A DNA stretch of 64,000 bases from Sphingobacterium tabacisoli (GTDB lineage: Bacteria; Bacteroidota; Bacteroidia; Sphingobacteriales; Sphingobacteriaceae): contig NZ_JAEQMU010000006.1 in assembly GCF_017908035.1 (NCBI RefSeq), positions 370,804-434,803 of the forward strand, written 5' to 3'. How positions within the stretch are numbered: the first letter of the stretch is position 1; each line of letters opens with the position of its first letter. Of the stretch, positions 9,528 through 18,531 are shown piece by piece. The notes under the pieces were generated by a model that was not told the origin of the DNA, made no database searches, and worked only from the letters and a program-made list of their open reading frames with translations. Position numbers and translations under genes: made by a program.

Positions 9528-10755
9528 CTAACTCTCCTGCTATTACATTTAAACTACTCATGTTGATAATCGCATCAGATATCAACATACCTCTACTCAT
9601 TGGCGCAAACATCTGATAGTTGATAAAAGATGGTCTTCTGAAATGAAGTCGGTAAGGTGTACGCCCACCATCATGTATCAGGTAAAAACCGAGCTCGCCA
9701 TTGGCCCCCTCCACAGCATGGTACACCTCTGATTTCGGTGTTTCCCATTCCCCCATCACTATTTTAAAGTGATAAATCAACGCTTCCATATTATTATAAA
9801 CCTGCTCTTTCGGTGGTAAATAAAACTCTGGAACATCAGCGTGAAACACCCCTTTTGGTTCTTTTTCTATTTTCTCTAGCGCCTGCTGAATGATACGCAT
9901 AGACTGCCGCATCTCTTCATTACGCACCATAAATCGATCGTAAACATCTCCATTTGTACCTACTGGTACATCAAACTCAAACTCTTCATACGAACAGTAG
10001 GGAGCTGTAACACGGACATCATAATCGACTCCGGTAGCACGTAGAATAGGTCCGGACCAGCTGTAATCCAACGCTTGCTCTGGCGTCACTGCCGCAACAC
10101 CTGAAGTACGCTCAATAAATATGCGGTTACGAACAAAAAGTTCCTCAAACTCGCTCAAAACAGGCGGATAACGTTTAAGAAACTCTCTAATCTTATCAAA
10201 AGCGATAGCATTAAAATCACGCTCGAATCCTCCAATACGACCGATATTGGTCGTCAAGCGGGCACCGCAGATTTCTTCAAAGATCTCATAGATAAACTCC
10301 CGCTCCTGCATCACATAGAGGAAGCCTGAAAAGGCACCTGTATCCACCCCCAAGATACCATTACAGATAATATGGTCGGCGATGCGCGCAAGTTCCATCA
10401 CGATCACACGCATATACTGCACCCGCTTTGGAATCTCGATATCTAAAAGCTTCTCGACAGTCATATGCCATCCCATATTATTGATTGGAGACGAACAATA
10501 GTTCAAACGGTCGGTCAGCGGTGTAATCTGATAAAAGGGACGATGTTCTGCAATCTTCTCGAAAGCTCGGTGTATATAGCCAATCGTCGAAACCCCACTC
10601 ACTATCCGCTCCCCATCGATCTGCAGCACATTCTGAAACACACCATGCGTAGCGGGATGTGTAGGCCCAAGATTGAGCGTTATTAACTCATCTTGAGGGT
10701 CATTGTCATAAAAAACGGGGTTATTAGGGGTTATCTTGGTTATTCGGTTACTCAT
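9520..10755 (-). CDS. nuoD: NADH-quinone oxidoreductase subunit D (49-kDa-type)
   Basis: A 411-residue quinone-site subunit related to the large subunit of [NiFe]-hydrogenases but without its metal cysteines. Recognisable stretches are LNLGPTHPATHGVF (about 28-41), with the histidine of the quinone-binding loop, GYIHRAFEKIAEHR, and ETPKSEVYHAVEGANGELGF. It is a separate gene from nuoC, unlike the fused nuoCD of enterobacteria. It starts 17 nt after nuoC. Confidence 0.97.
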   Translation of the reverse strand: MSNRITKITPNNPVFYDNDPQDELITLNLGPTHPATHGVFQNVLQIDGERIVSGVSTIGYIHRAFEKIAEHRPFYQITPLTDRLNYCSSPINNMGWHMTVEKLLDIEIPKRVQYMRVIVMELARIADHIICNGILGVDTGAFSGFLYVMQEREFIYEIFEEICGARLTTNIGRIGGFERDFNAIAFDKIREFLKRYPPVLSEFEELFVRNRIFIERTSGVAAVTPEQALDYSWSGPILRATGVDYDVRVTAPYCSYEEFEFDVPVGTNGDVYDRFMVRNEEMRQSMRIIQQALEKIEKEPKGVFHADVPEFYLPPKEQVYNNMEALIYHFKIVMGEWETPKSEVYHAVEGANGELGFYLIHDGGRTPYRLHFRRPSFINYQMFAPMSRGMLISDAIINMSSLNVIAGELDA

Positions 10756-10772
10756 CTTATCTACACTTGAAG

Positions 10773-11276
10773 TTAACGGCCAAAATAAAAATCTTTCTTA
10801 TCTATTCGGTTAGGATCTTCTAGCGGATACTCTTTTCGCATTGGAAAGACATCTAGATCATCCATATTCAAAATTCTTCTTAGGTCTGGATGTCCTTCGA
10901 AATGAATTCCAAAGAAATCGTAAGTCTCTCGTTCCATCCAGTTTGCCCCCTGCCATACACTTGTCGCAGAAGGTATAGTCGGTTGCTCGCCTCCAATAAA
11001 TACTTTAACGCGGACACGTATATTTTGAAAAAGGTTATGAAGATGATACACCACTGCATATTGCTTCTCCTGTAGCGGGTAATGCACAGCAGTAATATCC
11101 GTCAAATAATTTAAACGCAACAGTTCATCGTTCTTGACAAATGCCAATAACTCCAAAATATAAGCGGACTCCGTTTGAATCGCCAATAAACCATGAGGTT
11201 CTCCTAAAACGTGAACCTTATCGCCTAAGACAGCCTGTAGACGATCAATTATAACCTGATTATCCAACTTATTCAT
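10773..11276 (-). CDS. nuoC: NADH-quinone oxidoreductase subunit C (30-kDa-type)
   Basis: A 167-residue peripheral-arm subunit. The C-terminal signature ERETYDFFGIHFEGHPDLRR followed by FPMRKEYPLEDP is that of the 30-kDa complex I subunit. It scaffolds NuoB and NuoD at the quinone site and carries no cofactor. It overlaps the nuoB stop by 8 nt. Confidence 0.96.
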   Translation of the reverse strand: MNKLDNQVIIDRLQAVLGDKVHVLGEPHGLLAIQTESAYILELLAFVKNDELLRLNYLTDITAVHYPLQEKQYAVVYHLHNLFQNIRVRVKVFIGGEQPTIPSATSVWQGANWMERETYDFFGIHFEGHPDLRRILNMDDLDVFPMRKEYPLEDPNRIDKKDFYFGR

Positions 11277-11823
11277 TATTTGCTTCTATACCGTACTTCT
11301 CTAATAACGCTTTATATTCCGGGGTATTTCTCCTATTCAAAGACTCATTCTTCACAATCTCCTGCAACTTGAGCACACCATCTAGAATTGCTTCAGGGCG
11401 AGGTGGGCATCCTGGCACATATACATCCACAGGAATAATTTCGTCAATCCCTTGTAGAACAGAATACGTATCAAAGATACCTCCACTAGAAGCACAGGCT
11501 CCCACAGCAATAACCCAACGAGGCTCAGCCATTTGAACATACACTTGCCTTAAGACTGGAGCCATTTTTTTTGCAATGGTCCCCATCACCAACAACATAT
11601 CAGCTTGGCGTGGCGAAAAACTAGGGCGCTCTGCACCAAAACGAGCCAGGTCGTAGGTAGACCCCATAGTCGCCATAAATTCTATCCCGCAACAAGATGT
11701 AGCAAAAGGGAGAGGCCACAGGGAGTTGGCTCGGGCCAGCCCAATGGCTTTATCTAACGAAGTGGCAAAAAATCCAGCTCCTTCTACACCCGGAGGCGCT
11801 TCGGCTAAGGTAACTTTGCTCAT
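11269..11823 (-). CDS. nuoB: NADH-quinone oxidoreductase subunit B ([4Fe-4S] N2)
   Basis: A 184-residue subunit holding cluster N2, the electron donor to quinone. The ligands are visible: adjacent C44 and C45 in ATSCCGIEFMAT, C110 in GACASSGG and C139 in VPGCPPRPE. I chose the ATG at 11823 (MSKVTLAEA), which follows a purine-rich stretch. An in-frame ATG 14 codons upstream (11865) would add a lysine-rich tail, MNREINYEKKKKLI, not typical of the family. It overlaps nuoC. Confidence 0.95.
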   Translation of the reverse strand: MSKVTLAEAPPGVEGAGFFATSLDKAIGLARANSLWPLPFATSCCGIEFMATMGSTYDLARFGAERPSFSPRQADMLLVMGTIAKKMAPVLRQVYVQMAEPRWVIAVGACASSGGIFDTYSVLQGIDEIIPVDVYVPGCPPRPEAILDGVLKLQEIVKNESLNRRNTPEYKALLEKYGIEANNE

Positions 11824-11917
11824 AATTAGTTTTTTCTTCTTTTCGTAGTTTATTTCTCGGTTCAATATAATATTTTTAATCTTGTATTGGAACCGAGGAT
11901 TGCTATTTAGAACTGTT

Positions 11918-12298
11918 CTAATCCCAGTTCAGCGCCTTCTTCTTTATCACATAGATAAAGCCCAGAAGCAACATACCCATAAAGACAAACATCTCTATAA
12001 GCCCCTGCATTCCAAACTCTCTAAAATTGACCGCCCAAGGATACATAAAGATAACCTCGATATCAAAAATGACAAATAAGATAGCGACAAGGAAGTATTT
12101 GATGGAGAAAGGCTGCCTTGCATTACCGATGACCTCAACTCCGGATTCAAAAGAAGAAAGCTTCTTTTCCGAACGGACTTTAGGCCCTAAAAGATGAGTT
12201 CCCACGATGGTAAGCACTCCGAAACCGGTTGCAACAGCCAATTGAATCAGAATAGGTAAATAATCTACCGGCATATTCTCTAGTTGTACGTTTTCCAT
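11918..12298 (-). CDS. nuoA: NADH-quinone oxidoreductase subunit A
   Basis: A 126-residue protein with three predicted membrane helices, homologous to ND3. The loop SFESGVEVIGNARQPFSIKYF corresponds to the flexible TMH1-2 loop near the quinone tunnel, and ILFVIFDIEVIFMYPWA is the signature of the second helix. In this loop the cysteine seen in many ND3/NuoA proteins (ECG) is replaced by SGV. It is the first gene of the nuo operon. Confidence 0.95.
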   Translation of the reverse strand: MENVQLENMPVDYLPILIQLAVATGFGVLTIVGTHLLGPKVRSEKKLSSFESGVEVIGNARQPFSIKYFLVAILFVIFDIEVIFMYPWAVNFREFGMQGLIEMFVFMGMLLLGFIYVIKKKALNWD

Positions 12299-12325
12299 GA
12301 TAAGTTTAAGTCTCAGTTATATACA

Positions 12326-12333
12326 CAAAAATA
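12326..12333 (-). promoter_or_regulatory. Candidate -7 element of the nuo operon
   Basis: On the minus strand this reads TATTTTTG, an exact match to the Bacteroidota -7 consensus TAnnTTTG, ending 27 nt before the nuoA ATG. No TTG stands at the ideal 19-nt spacing. It lies just downstream of the terminator of the preceding gene, so an operon promoter is expected here. Confidence 0.45.
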
Positions 12334-12351
12334 GGAATTTTATCCCAAATA

Positions 12352-12382
12352 AAAAGGGGAACTGCATGACAGTTCCCCTTTT
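12352..12382 (-). terminator. Rho-independent terminator after the TPR gene
   Basis: A perfect 13-bp stem (12352-12364 with 12370-12382) and a 5-nt loop. On the minus strand the stem ends in CCCCTTTTT followed by ATTT, so it terminates the Ton-cluster transcript before the nuo promoter. Confidence 0.85.
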
Positions 12383-12401
12383 CTTATTAATTTTTAGAGG
12401 T

Positions 12402-14132
12402 TTAACTCTTTAAGTAGTCAATATAAGCCTTAGCGGTTTCGTCTTCAGGATTAATCTTGATTGTATTCTCAAAATACTCTAATGCCTTCTTGTTATCTCC
12501 TTTTAATAAATAGAAGTATCCAACATTATTGTAAGAATCTACCAATTTAGAAGTTGCATCTTCATCCAACGTCTCCCCTGCAGCTTGTTTATCCTTCAAT
12601 ACCTTAATTAATTGGTCAAAAGCAGGAACAAACAAACCTTTAGTCAATTCAGGAGTTTCAGGATTGATAACGTCCAATTGCATATTAGCATATCCTGTCA
12701 TATACAACGCTTGTACAAGGTATTCATCATACACTTTCTGGTCGTTTGATTTTACGATAACATCAAATGCTTTGATTGCATCATTTAATTCCTTCGTTGC
12801 ATCTTCTTCCTTCTCTTTTTTAGCTGCTCCGGCACGGAAGTTAGCCATTCCTAAGAAATAATTCGCCTCGTAATAGAAATCAGTACCAGTTTTCTGCGCA
12901 GGAATATTGAAAATAGCTGCAGCTACATCATATTTACCTTGTCCAAATGCTACCATACCTGCCGAACCGATTTCAGGCATCATTTCAGGGTTCATCTCTA
13001 ACGCTTTTTGCAAATTAGGAAGACCCTTAGCGACATTGCCCGCTTCGATATTTGCCAAACCGGAGAAAAGATAATCGATATCGATCAAACGGCTTTCTTC
13101 AGCACCTGCAAACAATTTATCAAAATACTCGACACCTTTCGCATAATCTTTGTCTTGGTTGACCGCAATCAAACCTAAATAACGGAATACTTTTGCATCA
13201 ACTCCCGGTACATTAGCCAACTTCTCTGCAACAGTCTTCAACTCGTCATATTTCTGACCATATACTAAGAAATCCGCATAGCGTACGTTCGCCTCTGGTG
13301 ACATATCACCCGTAACCTGCAAATACTTTTTATAGCTATCTACCGCTTTTGAAACCTGAGCTTCGTAAGCTGCTTTTTCTTCATCTGTATTATCTGGCAT
13401 ACGCTTTGCCATCTGCAATTGCGTCTCAGCGATTTCGCGGTACACTGGACCATAGTTAGGATATTCAGAGGCGATATTGTTATATTGCTCTAATGCTTCG
13501 TCAAATGCAAATGCGCGACGTGTGATCAATGCTTGCTGCACTTTTGCTTTTACCAAGTTAGGATCCACATTCAATGCATCACGGTAACTAACATAAGCTT
13601 GACTATTATCTTTCAATCCTAAGAAAGCATCACCTAAAGCTACAGGGACCATAGCGTCCTTCGCATTTTTAGCTTTTGCTTGTGTCAAATAATCTACTGC
13701 TTTTGCAAAATCAGGCTTAGGTGCATCGATATAAGCACGACCGATATAATACAAAGGCAAATAATCTTTCTTTCCTAGAGAAGCAGTCGCTGTAGCAAAT
13801 TTAGATTCTGCCGCAGAAGTGTTGTTCTTCATCAAATCTACGATACCCAAACCGACATTATTCAATTGCTCTTTTGGCGCATTTGTCAAACCATTATTAA
13901 AAATAATTGCCGCAGAATCAGCCTTCTCGTTGATCAAATAAATCTGTCCAAGGTAAAAGTAATTCTCGCCATCTTTAGCCTTCTTCTCGACCAAATTTTG
14001 CAAAATACCTTTAGCCTTATCGTACTGCTCTGCATCCATAGCTGCCTGAGCGTCCTTCAAACTTTGAGCACTTGCTGTACCAACCACAGCCCCAGCTAGT
14101 AATAAACTCAAAAATAATTTGCTTTTTGTCAT
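12402..14132 (-). CDS. Secreted tetratricopeptide-repeat protein
   Basis: A 576-residue protein with an N-terminal signal peptide (MTKSKLFLSLLLAGAVVGTASA, probable cleavage before QS) and many helical TPR-like units. Examples are near residues 24-90 (LKDAQAAMDAEQYDKAKGIL), 150-240, 340-400 and at the end (GDNKKALEYFENTIKINPED). It is predicted to be periplasmic. It is the last gene of the ExbB/ExbD/TonB operon, 30 nt after the PstS-like gene and before a strong terminator. A scaffold or partner role in the Ton system is inference. I recall the same order in other Sphingobacteriaceae and Cytophagales, but could not check. Confidence 0.85.
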   Translation of the reverse strand: MTKSKLFLSLLLAGAVVGTASAQSLKDAQAAMDAEQYDKAKGILQNLVEKKAKDGENYFYLGQIYLINEKADSAAIIFNNGLTNAPKEQLNNVGLGIVDLMKNNTSAAESKFATATASLGKKDYLPLYYIGRAYIDAPKPDFAKAVDYLTQAKAKNAKDAMVPVALGDAFLGLKDNSQAYVSYRDALNVDPNLVKAKVQQALITRRAFAFDEALEQYNNIASEYPNYGPVYREIAETQLQMAKRMPDNTDEEKAAYEAQVSKAVDSYKKYLQVTGDMSPEANVRYADFLVYGQKYDELKTVAEKLANVPGVDAKVFRYLGLIAVNQDKDYAKGVEYFDKLFAGAEESRLIDIDYLFSGLANIEAGNVAKGLPNLQKALEMNPEMMPEIGSAGMVAFGQGKYDVAAAIFNIPAQKTGTDFYYEANYFLGMANFRAGAAKKEKEEDATKELNDAIKAFDVIVKSNDQKVYDEYLVQALYMTGYANMQLDVINPETPELTKGLFVPAFDQLIKVLKDKQAAGETLDEDATSKLVDSYNNVGYFYLLKGDNKKALEYFENTIKINPEDETAKAYIDYLKS

Positions 14133-14162
14133 AATTCTATCTTGTATTCTTATAGTTGTTTA

Positions 14163-15071
14163 CTAATTTATTTTATCTCTAATTATTATCTCGCGACCTG
14201 GCATTGTGTAGGGCAGTAATCCCGATTTCAAAACAATACGCTGCCCCCTATCTCCGGTCATAAACGCTGAAAAGCCGATCCCTAACCCCAAATTAGGCTG
14301 GTAGTTCAGTACAAAAATCTCACGCTTTAAAGGATACTCTCCTGTCGCAAAACTTGTCTGAGAAGGCTTCACGTATTTCTTAGCCCCATCTTTCTCACTA
14401 ACTACGCTCAAGATACGAATTTTATCTTTTTCTGAAAAAGAACTTTCTAAAGATAAAAATTGATTGTAACTAATCAAGCCTACTTTCCCTCTTTTTTCTG
14501 CCACTTCCTTTAAAACAGCTTCAGCACCATCCTTTGCCTCGACAAAAGTGTTAGCAACCTTTTCTATCTTCCCTAGCTCTCTAAAGTAACGAAAGACACT
14601 CGAATTCAGATTATCAAAAACCAAGGAATAATCCGTGACTTTATTACCCTTCATCAGCTCCGGAATATCGGATACATTAACGCTCGTATCCGCATCCCCA
14701 ATATTCCCTACCAAAATAATGCCATCATAAGCGACACTATAAATTCTAGGCGTAACAGATCTCGCCTTAAACCCTTTCTGTTCCTCCTCTGTCAACTGCC
14801 TGGTCAAAACTGCAAACGCCACATCTCCGTTCAAAAGACTGTTAACCACTTGCACTTCAGAATTAGCATGCTCCTCGATTTTAGCATTATAGTAAGAGCT
14901 TTCAAAAACTTCTTTCTGTTCCAAAAACAGAGGTAAGACAGTTTCGTCTACAGCAACCGGCAAAACTCCAGCCAAGATATCATCTTTCTTCTCCTTTTTA
15001 GTACTATTGGAACAACCTGTAAAACCAAGAGTTACCACGCTGATCAACACGGAACAAAAAAACAGTTTCAT
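14163..15071 (-). CDS. PstS-like substrate-binding lipoprotein in the Ton cluster
   Basis: A 302-residue lipoprotein. The signal peptide ends in a lipobox-like FTGC (C20). The body resembles PstS-type phosphate-binding proteins (PBP-like domain): short segments such as VAYDGIILVGN (about 113-123), NLNSSVFRYFREL (about 165) and a late GLGIGFSAFMTGDRGQRIVLKSGLLP. No phosphate ABC permease or ATPase is nearby. Instead it sits 3' of tonB and the small two-helix gene, so it may bind a ligand for the Ton motor or have another role. Assignment to the PstS fold is moderately sure; the ligand is unknown. Confidence 0.75.
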   Translation of the reverse strand: MKLFFCSVLISVVTLGFTGCSNSTKKEKKDDILAGVLPVAVDETVLPLFLEQKEVFESSYYNAKIEEHANSEVQVVNSLLNGDVAFAVLTRQLTEEEQKGFKARSVTPRIYSVAYDGIILVGNIGDADTSVNVSDIPELMKGNKVTDYSLVFDNLNSSVFRYFRELGKIEKVANTFVEAKDGAEAVLKEVAEKRGKVGLISYNQFLSLESSFSEKDKIRILSVVSEKDGAKKYVKPSQTSFATGEYPLKREIFVLNYQPNLGLGIGFSAFMTGDRGQRIVLKSGLLPYTMPGREIIIRDKIN

Positions 15072-15120
15072 ACTCAGTAAGATTTAAAGATTAATAGAAG
15101 GATTAATCGTACATGATTTT

Positions 15121-15363
15121 TTAACGTAAAAAATTATTCTGCCAAAGTCTTGCAAATCGCATAAACGAGTACACAATCAGCAATCCTCCAAACATATTCT
15201 TATACGTTTTGTCAATTTCTAAAGGAAACGATTTCCAAAAGATAATCAATAGGCCCAAAATGAAATAAAAAAGAAACATACATAGGCCTAAAATGGACAG
15301 AAATCGCTGTGTCGGCGATTTCTGTCTAAATTTATTGTTTCTTGAGTTGTTATTCACACTCAT
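15121..15363 (-). CDS. Small two-helix membrane protein of the Ton cluster
   Basis: An 80-residue protein (MSVNNNSRNNKFRQKSPTQR...) with a basic, asparagine-rich N-terminus and two hydrophobic segments: FLSILGLCMFLFYFILGLLI (about 20-42) and NMFGGLLIVYSFMRFA (about 56-71). I chose the ATG at 15363, which shares a base with the tonB stop (TAATG). A longer frame reaching to 15444 would overlap tonB by 27 codons and is unlikely. The function is unknown; the tight coupling suggests an accessory role to TonB/ExbBD. Confidence 0.7.
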   Translation of the reverse strand: MSVNNNSRNNKFRQKSPTQRFLSILGLCMFLFYFILGLLIIFWKSFPLEIDKTYKNMFGGLLIVYSFMRFARLWQNNFLR

Positions 15364-16244
15364 TACATATTTGTTAAGTCCAAACGGATAGGCAAAGTAT
15401 AAGCAACACGCACCGGACGTCCGTTTTGAATACCTGGGCTCCATTTCTTCGCTTTCTTCAACAAGTTGACAGCAGCTTGTCCCGTACCGTAAGAAAGGTC
15501 ACGAACCACTTTAACATCTGTTAACTCTCCGTTTTTCTCTACAACGAACGATACCTGAACAGTTCCTTTCACTCCTGCATCGATAGCGCCTGATGGATAC
15601 TGGTAGTTGTCGCCAATCCATTTACGGAATGCAGCCATACCACCTGGTGGCTCCGGTTGAATCTCTACGGACTCGAAGATTTCCTCTCCAGAACCGGTTC
15701 CGCCTTCTACACCTTTAGTACTACCTGTTGCTGACCCAGCAACATCTTTTGTACCCCATTTACCTTCAGTTGTGATACTACCACCTTTCATACCTTTCAT
15801 CGCAACAGGACCGATAAGTTTTTTCTTATCTGTAGCCTCTTCGACAGTAGCAACTTCCTGCTCTACCGCCTTTTCCTTAGGAACAGGCTTAATCTCAGGT
15901 AAAGCAACTACATCTAGTGCAGGTTTAGATTCAGCAATCTTAGGTGCCTCTTCTTGTACAGGTGGCTTTTCTTCTTCTTCAGGAAGTTTCTCCGCCAAAT
16001 CCTCTAAAGTAACTTCTTCTGTAAAAGCGATCTCCTCTTTCGGAGCTTCTTTTCCTGAAAAAAGCTTTAGATTAAGCGCCGAAGGAACACTGAAAACCGC
16101 AACAACAGCCGTTACAATAAGTAACGCAGTGTTGGTTGCTTTCGGTCCCAACTTACGAAGCTCGTACGCTCCATAAGACTTGTTCCTGTTTTCGAAGACA
16201 ACATCAAGCCACTCTTTCTTAAATATATTTAATTTTCCAAACAT
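15363..16244 (-). CDS. tonB: Energy transducer TonB
   Basis: A 293-residue protein. A cytoplasmic N-terminus of about 35 residues (including ENRNKSYGAYELRK, common in Bacteroidota TonB) precedes one membrane helix (about 37-57). A Pro/Glu/Lys-rich periplasmic linker (about 65-200) follows, and then a C-terminal TonB domain (about 205-293) with EPPGGMAAFRKWIGDNYQYP and GTVQVSFVVEKNGELTDVKV. It links the ExbB/ExbD proton motor to outer-membrane receptors such as the one at 31367-34189. It is 34 nt from exbD and overlaps the next small gene by one base. Confidence 0.93.
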   Translation of the reverse strand: MFGKLNIFKKEWLDVVFENRNKSYGAYELRKLGPKATNTALLIVTAVVAVFSVPSALNLKLFSGKEAPKEEIAFTEEVTLEDLAEKLPEEEEKPPVQEEAPKIAESKPALDVVALPEIKPVPKEKAVEQEVATVEEATDKKKLIGPVAMKGMKGGSITTEGKWGTKDVAGSATGSTKGVEGGTGSGEEIFESVEIQPEPPGGMAAFRKWIGDNYQYPSGAIDAGVKGTVQVSFVVEKNGELTDVKVVRDLSYGTGQAAVNLLKKAKKWSPGIQNGRPVRVAYTLPIRLDLTNM

Positions 16245-16278
16245 ATTATTTCTGTTTTATGATAACTGTACACTATGA

Positions 16279-16836
16279 TTAATCATTGTACAGATTATCC
16301 TTTTTCAATAGCTCAATTTCTTCGGCCATGATACGGTTAGATATCATATAACGCTTAACATCTACGATTTTCATCTCGTCCAGTGCATCTACGATATTTC
16401 TAGTTACCGATTTTTCACTCGGGCGTATCACTACGATCATATCTTTGCCTCCTGCCTGTTGAGGAACTACCTGTTTCATCTTCATAAGTACAGCACGTAG
16501 ACCGTCCTTACTGTAATCGATTACAGCCGGTTCCTGGATAGGCTTTTTAACATCACCTTGATACCAGATAAGCTTGTCGTCAGAACCCAACACCAAAGTC
16601 ACACTACGATGCTCGTCCACATCAACATCAGTTTGTTTATCTGTCTCGACGTTTTTATCAGGCATAGCGACATCCATCGCTTGAGGCTTATTCAAGGAAG
16701 TGGTCAACATAAAGAACGTAATCAATAAGAACGCCAAGTCAACCATGGCTGTAAGATCGACCTTACCCCCAGATTTTTTTGACCTTACCTTTCCGCCTTT
16801 ACCGCCCTTACCAGAGTCTTGATTTAATTCTGCCAT
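16279..16836 (-). CDS. exbD: Biopolymer transport protein ExbD (second copy)
   Basis: A 185-residue protein. A glycine/lysine-rich N-terminus (KGGKGGKVRSKKSGG) is followed by one membrane helix, LTAMVDLAFLLITFFML (about 27-45), which carries the protonatable aspartate of the ExbD/TolR family. A periplasmic domain follows. It forms the proton channel with ExbB and pairs with the other ExbD 15 nt upstream. The two differ in length and sequence outside the helix, so they are paralogues. Confidence 0.93.
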   Translation of the reverse strand: MAELNQDSGKGGKGGKVRSKKSGGKVDLTAMVDLAFLLITFFMLTTSLNKPQAMDVAMPDKNVETDKQTDVDVDEHRSVTLVLGSDDKLIWYQGDVKKPIQEPAVIDYSKDGLRAVLMKMKQVVPQQAGGKDMIVVIRPSEKSVTRNIVDALDEMKIVDVKRYMISNRIMAEEIELLKKDNLYND

Positions 16837-16851
16837 TTGCTTCTATTCTAA

Positions 16852-17508
16852 TTAATCAGCTTTAAGGCCAGTTACGAAACTGAACTTGTTTTGCTTCTGA
16901 TTACGTAATGTTTCAATTATTAAATTCAAACTAGGGAACTTCTCATTGGCATCTGCCTTGATTGCTACCGTCATTAGCTCGATATCATCTGGATCAGTAC
17001 CATCTGCGACAGCTTTATCTCTCAAGATCTTTGCGGAAGCTAACCTAGCCTGCTTTACCCATGAAGACAATTCATTCGACGCGTTCATAGTTGAATCTAC
17101 AGGAATTCCCTTTTGCTTATCTTCTGTTCTATCGCCTGCTTCAGCTGCCAACAATGTTTTCATTGTTTTCATTGAGACTCCAAAATCTTCCATCGCTTTG
17201 AACTTACCATATTCTTCTGGCGTAAATTCAATGCCATACAATGCACCCATTTGCTGTAAAGCTTGTACGCGTACATTTTGGTCTGACATATGAAAGAAGA
17301 CTTTTCCTTCATTACCAACAGTAATCATCGCTACGTTTCCATCAGGCAATTTTGCTTCTGAATAGGAATGTGGCGCGTCAACTATCAGTGACTCTTGTTG
17401 TCTTGCGGTTGCTGTAAGAACGAAGAACGTAAGAAGCAAGAAAGATACGTCACACATCGCTGTCATATCGATCGATGTACTGGCTCTTTTTACTTTTGCT
17501 TTACCCAT
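16852..17508 (-). CDS. exbD: Biopolymer transport protein ExbD (first copy, with periplasmic insert)
   Basis: A 218-residue ExbD paralogue with the helix IDMTAMCDVSFLLLTFFVLT (about 13-32), including the conserved Asp. The periplasmic part is longer than in the 185-residue copy. It includes a charged segment around residues 95-165 (SMKTMKTLLAAEAGDRTEDK) before a family-like end with VAIKADANEKFPSLNLIIETL. It lies 97 nt downstream of the exbB-like gene and is probably cotranscribed with it. Confidence 0.92.
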   Translation of the reverse strand: MGKAKVKRASTSIDMTAMCDVSFLLLTFFVLTATARQQESLIVDAPHSYSEAKLPDGNVAMITVGNEGKVFFHMSDQNVRVQALQQMGALYGIEFTPEEYGKFKAMEDFGVSMKTMKTLLAAEAGDRTEDKQKGIPVDSTMNASNELSSWVKQARLASAKILRDKAVADGTDPDDIELMTVAIKADANEKFPSLNLIIETLRNQKQNKFSFVTGLKAD

Positions 17509-17605
17509 TTCTTTAATCTTTTTTAATTAACAACTCTTCTTTTTCTTAATGATGCATGTTCATTTCAGTTTCCATAAAAAAAACTAAAATTTATTTTTAA
17601 GCATC

Positions 17606-18436
17606 TTACTTGTGGTTAGCCGCGTACGTTTGTACGATAGAGAAACCAGCTTCGTCGATAGAGTAAGTTAATTTGTCGATTTTTGCAGTCAAGATGTTGT
17701 ACATTACAATAGCAAATGTAGATGTAGCAATACCTGTTGCTGTATTGATAAGAGCCTCGGAAATACCGTTTGCTAATTTAGCTGAATCTGGAGCACCACC
17801 TGTTGCCAATGCCGAGAAGGCCTTGATCATACCTGTTACTGTTCCTAATAGACCAGTCAACGTACCGATAGAAACCAAAGTAGCCAATACGTTTAAGTTT
17901 TTCTCTAACATAGGCATTTCTAATGCTGTAGTCTCTTCGATTTCTTTTTGGATAGCTAATGCTGATTTTTCTGCATCTAATCCTGGGTTAGCTTCAACAT
18001 CTTTGTATTTCAACAAACCTGCTTTGATTACGTTAGCAACAGAACCTTTTTGTTTGTCACACTCAGCGATAGCTGTATCAATACTACCAGTTTTTAATAA
18101 TGATTGTACTTTTCTTACGAAGTTACCTACATTACCTGTACCTGAAGCTTTTCCGATAACGATAAAACGCTCGATAGCGAATACCCATACCATCAAGAAT
18201 AGACCGATTAAGATAGGAACGACTACCCCTGCGTGATAAACCATACCACCATAGTTACCTGGAAGAGGCTGGTTTTCAGGATTATTATCGATAAAGTTAG
18301 AAGGGTTACCCATCACATATTTCCAAATCAAATAACCGATGATAAAACAAATAACGATAGATAAGCTCGCAAATAAGTTACCTGAATTGCCACTCTCTTG
18401 TTTTGCTGGGCTAGTAGTTTTTGGTGCGTTTGCCAT
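17606..18436 (-). CDS. exbB: MotA/TolQ/ExbB proton channel family protein
   Basis: A 276-residue inner-membrane protein. Three or four helices are visible: about 22-42 (SLSIVICFIIGYLIWKYV), about 68-92 (VVVPILIGLFLMVWVFAI), about 165-190 and about 235-258. The conserved stretches VSIGTLTGLLGTVTGMIKAF and INTATGIATSTFAIVMYN line the proton channel in the family. The N-terminal extra helix is common in Bacteroidota copies. It is the first gene of the Ton operon, with a promoter about 95 nt upstream. Confidence 0.93.
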   Translation of the reverse strand: MANAPKTTSPAKQESGNSGNLFASLSIVICFIIGYLIWKYVMGNPSNFIDNNPENQPLPGNYGGMVYHAGVVVPILIGLFLMVWVFAIERFIVIGKASGTGNVGNFVRKVQSLLKTGSIDTAIAECDKQKGSVANVIKAGLLKYKDVEANPGLDAEKSALAIQKEIEETTALEMPMLEKNLNVLATLVSIGTLTGLLGTVTGMIKAFSALATGGAPDSAKLANGISEALINTATGIATSTFAIVMYNILTAKIDKLTYSIDEAGFSIVQTYAANHK

Positions 18437-18513
18437 TTTTACTAAATTTTAGATTTTTACTGTTGTTTAATTATTTATGTTTAATTCAATTTAATGCAAT
18501 ACTTTTTACATCA

Positions 18514-18531
18514 TTTTGACGTCTGTCAAAA
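18514..18531 (-). promoter_or_regulatory. Palindrome at the predicted exbB transcription start
   Basis: TTTTGAC-GTCT-GTCAAAA has perfect 7-bp arms and a 4-bp spacer. It begins directly after the -7 element and covers the predicted start site, the position of a repressor operator. The regulator is unknown. Confidence 0.5.

Noticed and set aside
15121..15444. Longer reading of the small Ton-cluster gene starting at 15444
   Set aside because: It would overlap the tonB C-terminal domain by 27 codons with a frame-shifted translation. The ATG at 15363 couples neatly to the tonB stop.
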